This document shows, in pieces, positions 14,901 through 17,455 of a DNA stretch of 17,455 nt. How positions within the stretch are numbered: the first letter of the stretch is position 1; each line of letters begins with the position of its first letter. A program made the position numbers and the translations under genes. The notes under the pieces are model-generated. The model had not been told where the DNA came from. It worked only from the letters and a program-made list of their open reading frames with translations, and ran no database searches. The DNA is from an uncultured Polaromonas sp. (GTDB taxonomy: Bacteria; Pseudomonadota; Gammaproteobacteria; Burkholderiales; Burkholderiaceae): assembly GCA_946479075.1 (NCBI GenBank), contig CAMLDT010000055.1:1-17455 (forward strand), in the 5' to 3' direction.

Positions 14901-16112
14901 TTAACGCGCAAAAAAGGCGCGAACCAGCTTCACCCAGTAACTGGACCCGATCGGCAGCAGCGCATCGTTGAAGTCGTAGTTGGGATTGTGCAATTCGCAG
15001 GGGCCCATGCCGACGTATTTTTCATCGCGATGCGCGCCTTCGCCATTGCCCATGAAAAGGTAGCAGCCAGGCACTTTTTCCAGATAAAAAGAGAAATCTT
15101 CGGCGCCCCCATGCTGGGGCGTATTGCCGTCCACGTGGTCCGCACCAAACGCGTCCTGCGCCACCTTCATGGCGAAGTCGGTGGGGGCGTCCCAGTTGAC
15201 GAGGGGCGGGTAGGCGCGGTGGAACTTCAGCTCGCCGGTGCCGCCATGCACCTGGGGCAGCATCTCGGCCACGCGGCGCATGTTGGACTCGATTTCATCC
15301 AGCACCTGGGTGCTGAAGGTGCGCACGGTGCCGCGGATCACGGTCTCGCCGGGCAGCACGTTGTAGGCGTCGCCCGCATGAATCTGCGTGATGCTGAGCA
15401 CGGCAATGTCAATCGGGTTCTTGTGGCGCGAGATCAGGGTCTGCAGCACACCCACCATTTCGGCCGCGATGACGATGGTGTCCACCGACTTGTGCGGCTG
15501 CGCGGCGTGGCCGCCGGTGCCGCGCACAAAGATGTCAAATCGGTTGCTTGACGCCATGGTCGGCCCCTTGCGGAAACCAAAATGGCCGACGTCAAAGCCC
15601 GGCATGTTGTGGATGCCGTAAATCTCGTCGCAAGGAAACCTGTCAAACAGGCCATCGGCCATCATGGCCTTGGCGCCGGCGTTGCCGCCCTCTTCCGCCG
15701 GCTGAAAGATGAAGTTGACGATGCCGTCAAAGTCGCGGTGCGCGGCCAGGTACTTGGCAGCGCCCAGCAGCATGGCCGTGTGGCCGTCGTGGCCACAGCC
15801 GTGCATGCGGCCCGGGTTTTTGGAGGCATGGGCAAAGCGGTTGTGCTCGGGCATGGGCAACGCGTCCATGTCGGCGCGCAGGCCGATGGACCGCGGCTTG
15901 CTGCCGGCTTGGGTCTGGCTGCCCTTCAGCACCCCCACCACGCCGGTCTGGCCCAAGCCACGATGCACCTCGATGCCCCAAGAGGCGAGCCGCTCGGCCA
16001 CCACGTCGGAGGTGCGGTTTTCCTGGAAAGCCAGCTCGGGATGCGCGTGAATGTCGCGGCGCAGCGCGGTGAATTCGTCGTGGGTGGCTTCGATTTCGGC
16101 GATCAGGCTCAT
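14901..16112 (-). CDS. M20-family amidohydrolase (hippurate hydrolase / aminoacylase type)
   Basis: This 403-residue zinc amidohydrolase of the M20D group is of the kind that releases amino acids from N-acylated forms. Hallmarks are RRDIHAHPELAFQE near the N-terminus, RADMDALP (79-86), the metal-ligand motif HGCGHDGHT (104-112, with Cys106, His108 and His111), QPAEEGG with Glu140-Glu141, IHNMPG with His168, and GGAEDFSFY near the C-terminus. The length is normal for the family. It has no signal peptide, so it is cytoplasmic. It lies 27 bases after the N-formylglutamate amidohydrolase-like gene, which in turn overlaps an ABC transporter gene, suggesting that imported acyl-amino acids or peptides are processed. 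The exact substrate is not determined by the sequence. Confidence 0.92.
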   Translation of the reverse strand: MSLIAEIEATHDEFTALRRDIHAHPELAFQENRTSDVVAERLASWGIEVHRGLGQTGVVGVLKGSQTQAGSKPRSIGLRADMDALPMPEHNRFAHASKNPGRMHGCGHDGHTAMLLGAAKYLAAHRDFDGIVNFIFQPAEEGGNAGAKAMMADGLFDRFPCDEIYGIHNMPGFDVGHFGFRKGPTMASSNRFDIFVRGTGGHAAQPHKSVDTIVIAAEMVGVLQTLISRHKNPIDIAVLSITQIHAGDAYNVLPGETVIRGTVRTFSTQVLDEIESNMRRVAEMLPQVHGGTGELKFHRAYPPLVNWDAPTDFAMKVAQDAFGADHVDGNTPQHGGAEDFSFYLEKVPGCYLFMGNGEGAHRDEKYVGMGPCELHNPNYDFNDALLPIGSSYWVKLVRAFFAR

Positions 16113-16139
16113 GGCAGGGCTCTCTGGTCAGGAAGGGAG

Positions 16140-17030
16140 TCAGGAAGGGATCTGTGCTTGGACGTAAGCAGCAATTTCAGCAGAAATACCGGCCAGTGCG
16201 CTTTGCAGGGTGACAAAGTCCACGCTGCGCGCCCGGGTCTTTTCGTCCATGTAGAGGCCGCGATGCAGCTCAATCTGCAGGCTGTGGCGGCGCTCGGCCG
16301 GCCGGCCCAGCCGGGCGATCAGCGCCACACCCTTGAACGGGTCGTTGATGGCGACGCTGAAACCGCGCTGGCGAAAAGCGTTGGCCACCATGGCGGTGAA
16401 TTCGGGCGCTGCGGTGCTGCCATCACGGTCGCCCAGCACCACATCGGCCAGCGGGTGATCGCTTTGTATCTGCAGGCTCTCATACGAGTTGGCGGGCATG
16501 GAATGCAGGTTGAGGTGCCAGACGGCACCGAAGCGCGCGTAAGCCGCTTCGATCTGCTCGCGCATGGCCGCGTGATAGGGCACGTGGTAGCGGGTGATGC
16601 GGTTCTGAACCTCGGCCACACTGAGCTTGCGCGCATAAATGGGGTCCTGCCCGCCTTTGCTGGCGTCACGCCAGATCAGCCCAATGCCCAGCCGGGTTTT
16701 TTCGCTGGGGGCCAGCGGCGTGGGCCAGGGCGCGTCCAGCAGACTCGCGTCCAGGTCTTCGACGTCGCGATTGGGGTCCACATAGGCACGCGGAAAGTTG
16801 GCGGCCAGCAAGGTCGCCCCCACCGACGGCAACGCCTCCCACAACACATGCACGTCGGTGTCTTCGCCCTTGCGCAGGATTTCAAACGGCAGGGCGTAGC
16901 CGAAATCGTCGGGATACAGCGTGCCGCTGTGCGGTGAATCGCAGATCAGCGGCACCGCGCCGGCTTCGGGCAGGCGCAGCGTGTAGGGATCAAAAGGGGT
17001 GGGAACGCTGGGCAGGACAGGATGGGTCAT
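16140..17030 (-). CDS. N-formylglutamate amidohydrolase family protein
   Basis: This 296-residue protein belongs to the FGase family (the enzyme of the last step in one histidine degradation route) and to its broader N-formyl/N-acyl amino acid hydrolases. Typical marks are CDSPHSGTLYP (30-40), the EDTDVH segment (56-61), ANFPRAYVDPNRDVEDLD (77-94), LNLHSMPA (173-180) and LQIELHRGLYMDE (251-263). The start at 17030 overlaps the stop of the ABC ATPase gene (ATGA), showing coupling, and gives a family-sized protein; a longer frame upstream to 17402 is a shadow of the ABC gene. No other hut genes are present, so I do not assign hutG. A role in trimming imported N-acyl or N-formyl peptides alongside the M20 enzyme is inferred. 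Confidence 0.88.
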   Translation of the reverse strand: MTHPVLPSVPTPFDPYTLRLPEAGAVPLICDSPHSGTLYPDDFGYALPFEILRKGEDTDVHVLWEALPSVGATLLAANFPRAYVDPNRDVEDLDASLLDAPWPTPLAPSEKTRLGIGLIWRDASKGGQDPIYARKLSVAEVQNRITRYHVPYHAAMREQIEAAYARFGAVWHLNLHSMPANSYESLQIQSDHPLADVVLGDRDGSTAAPEFTAMVANAFRQRGFSVAINDPFKGVALIARLGRPAERRHSLQIELHRGLYMDEKTRARSVDFVTLQSALAGISAEIAAYVQAQIPS

Positions 17031-17455
17031 GAGGTGAAGCTGGGCGCGGCCGGCGCCGCGTCGTTGAGATGGCAGGCGCTGAGGTGGCCGGTGGCCAGGG
17101 TGCGCAGCGGGGGCAGTTCGACCTGGCAGCGCGCCATGGCATGCGGGCAGCGTGGATGAAAGGCGCAGCCCGTGGGCGGCCGCAGCGGTGAGGGCAACTC
17201 TCCCTTGATGGGCTGGTAGTCGCGCCGCTGGGTGTCCAGCGTGGGCAGCTCCGACAGCAGGGCTTGTGTGTAGGGATGGTTGGGCCGGCTGAAGATCACT
17301 TCGGTGGGCGCCACCTCGACCACCCGGCCCGGCCGGAGGTGCAGCAGCATCGCCCGGAGCACCGAGGCATCCGCCTCGCCGTACATGTTGTTCTCGATCC
17401 ACCGGCCGTCGGCCGGGACGGCGAGGTCGAGGGTCTCGGCCAGCGCCACCTGCTG
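17027..17455 (-). CDS. Oligopeptide/dipeptide ABC transporter ATPase, C-terminal tail; upstream part does not match (probable chimera)
   Basis: The frame is open to the window end. The C-terminal ~95 residues (17027 to about 17329) are the oligopeptide-transporter extension found at the end of OppD/OppF and DppD/DppF ATPases: RVVEVAPTEVIFSRPNHPY, then TQALLSELP, GCAFHPRCP and a final cysteine-containing segment. That domain helps couple the ATPase to peptide permeases. The preceding ~43 residues should contain the H-loop (usually ...SHDLAVV...) and a VMYLG-like strand. Instead they read RWIENNMYGEADASVLRAML and HLRPG, which resembles the region just before motif I of a class I SAM-dependent methyltransferase. 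The switch falls on GRVVEV, shared by both families. I therefore trust the tail only; the rest is either an assembly join or a real fusion. Confidence 0.7.
   Translation of the reverse strand, partial: QQVALAETLDLAVPADGRWIENNMYGEADASVLRAMLLHLRPGRVVEVAPTEVIFSRPNHPYTQALLSELPTLDTQRRDYQPIKGELPSPLRPPTGCAFHPRCPHAMARCQVELPPLRTLATGHLSACHLNDAAPAAPSFTS

Noticed and set aside
15582..16937. Plus-strand open frame opposite the M20 and FGase-family genes (451 codons)
   Set aside because: It crosses two motif-bearing genes on the other strand and is a composition shadow.
17031..17402. N-terminal extension of the FGase-family gene up to 17402
   Set aside because: It overlaps the ABC tail in another frame, reads as Ala/Pro/Arg-rich noise, and the family begins just after the ATG at 17030.
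1..17455. tRNA, rRNA, CRISPR array, transposase, phage or toxin-antitoxin genes
   Set aside because: I read both strands and the intergenic gaps and saw no cloverleaf, regular spacer-repeat pattern, transposase motif or paired small genes.

Overview
The window looks like a chromosomal segment of a GC-rich betaproteobacterium, most likely order Burkholderiales, family Comamonadaceae (Polaromonas / Rhodoferax / Variovorax type). The reasons are the high GC with strong GC3 bias, a TctC/Bug-family periplasmic receptor, the order prfB - pepN - fbp, and several short dispersed repeats that I recognise from comamonad genomes. This placement comes from memory of such genomes and not from a search.

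Layout. (1) 1-3320, plus strand: a tightly overlapping signalling operon with the tail of a hybrid histidine kinase with two receiver domains, a CheR-type methyltransferase, a stand-alone CheB-type methylesterase without its own receiver, and a receiver-histidine kinase fusion. (2) 3321-3916: a gene-less stretch packed with dispersed repeats and hairpins. (3) 3917-5371: a small DOPA-4,5-dioxygenase-family gene (minus) divergent from a secreted glycerophosphodiester phosphodiesterase (plus). (4) 5429-10421, plus: prfB with its programmed +1 frameshift, aminopeptidase N and class I fructose-1,6-bisphosphatase. Relatives of a REP-like palindrome lie on both sides of pepN. (5) 10422-14726, minus: an apparent four-gene operon, read as PaaK-like CoA ligase, amidohydrolase, orphan TctC/Bug receptor and LysR regulator. 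This is probably a small carboxylic-acid uptake and activation module of unknown substrate. (6) 14901-17455, minus: the end of an oligopeptide/dipeptide ABC ATPase, then an N-formylglutamate amidohydrolase-family protein, then an M20 amidohydrolase. This is a likely peptide or N-acyl amino acid uptake and hydrolysis cluster.

Three things stand out. First, the last ~125-145 bases of the window (17311 or 17330 to 17455) do not encode an ABC ATPase. They look like the N-terminal part of an unrelated SAM-dependent methyltransferase, joined to the ABC tail at a 19-base stretch (17311-17329) that would suit both genes, so this is probably a chimeric junction near a contig end. Second, the prfB recoding site is intact, with a one-base variant just ahead of its G run. 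Third, dispersed comamonad repeats have entered reading frames: two different ones in pepN and one in the signal-peptide region of the phosphodiesterase.

I found no tRNA, rRNA, CRISPR array, transposase or phage gene. No wholly new system is evident. The most system-like unit is the kinase-CheR-CheB-kinase operon, and the least characterised is the ligase/amidohydrolase/Bug operon.
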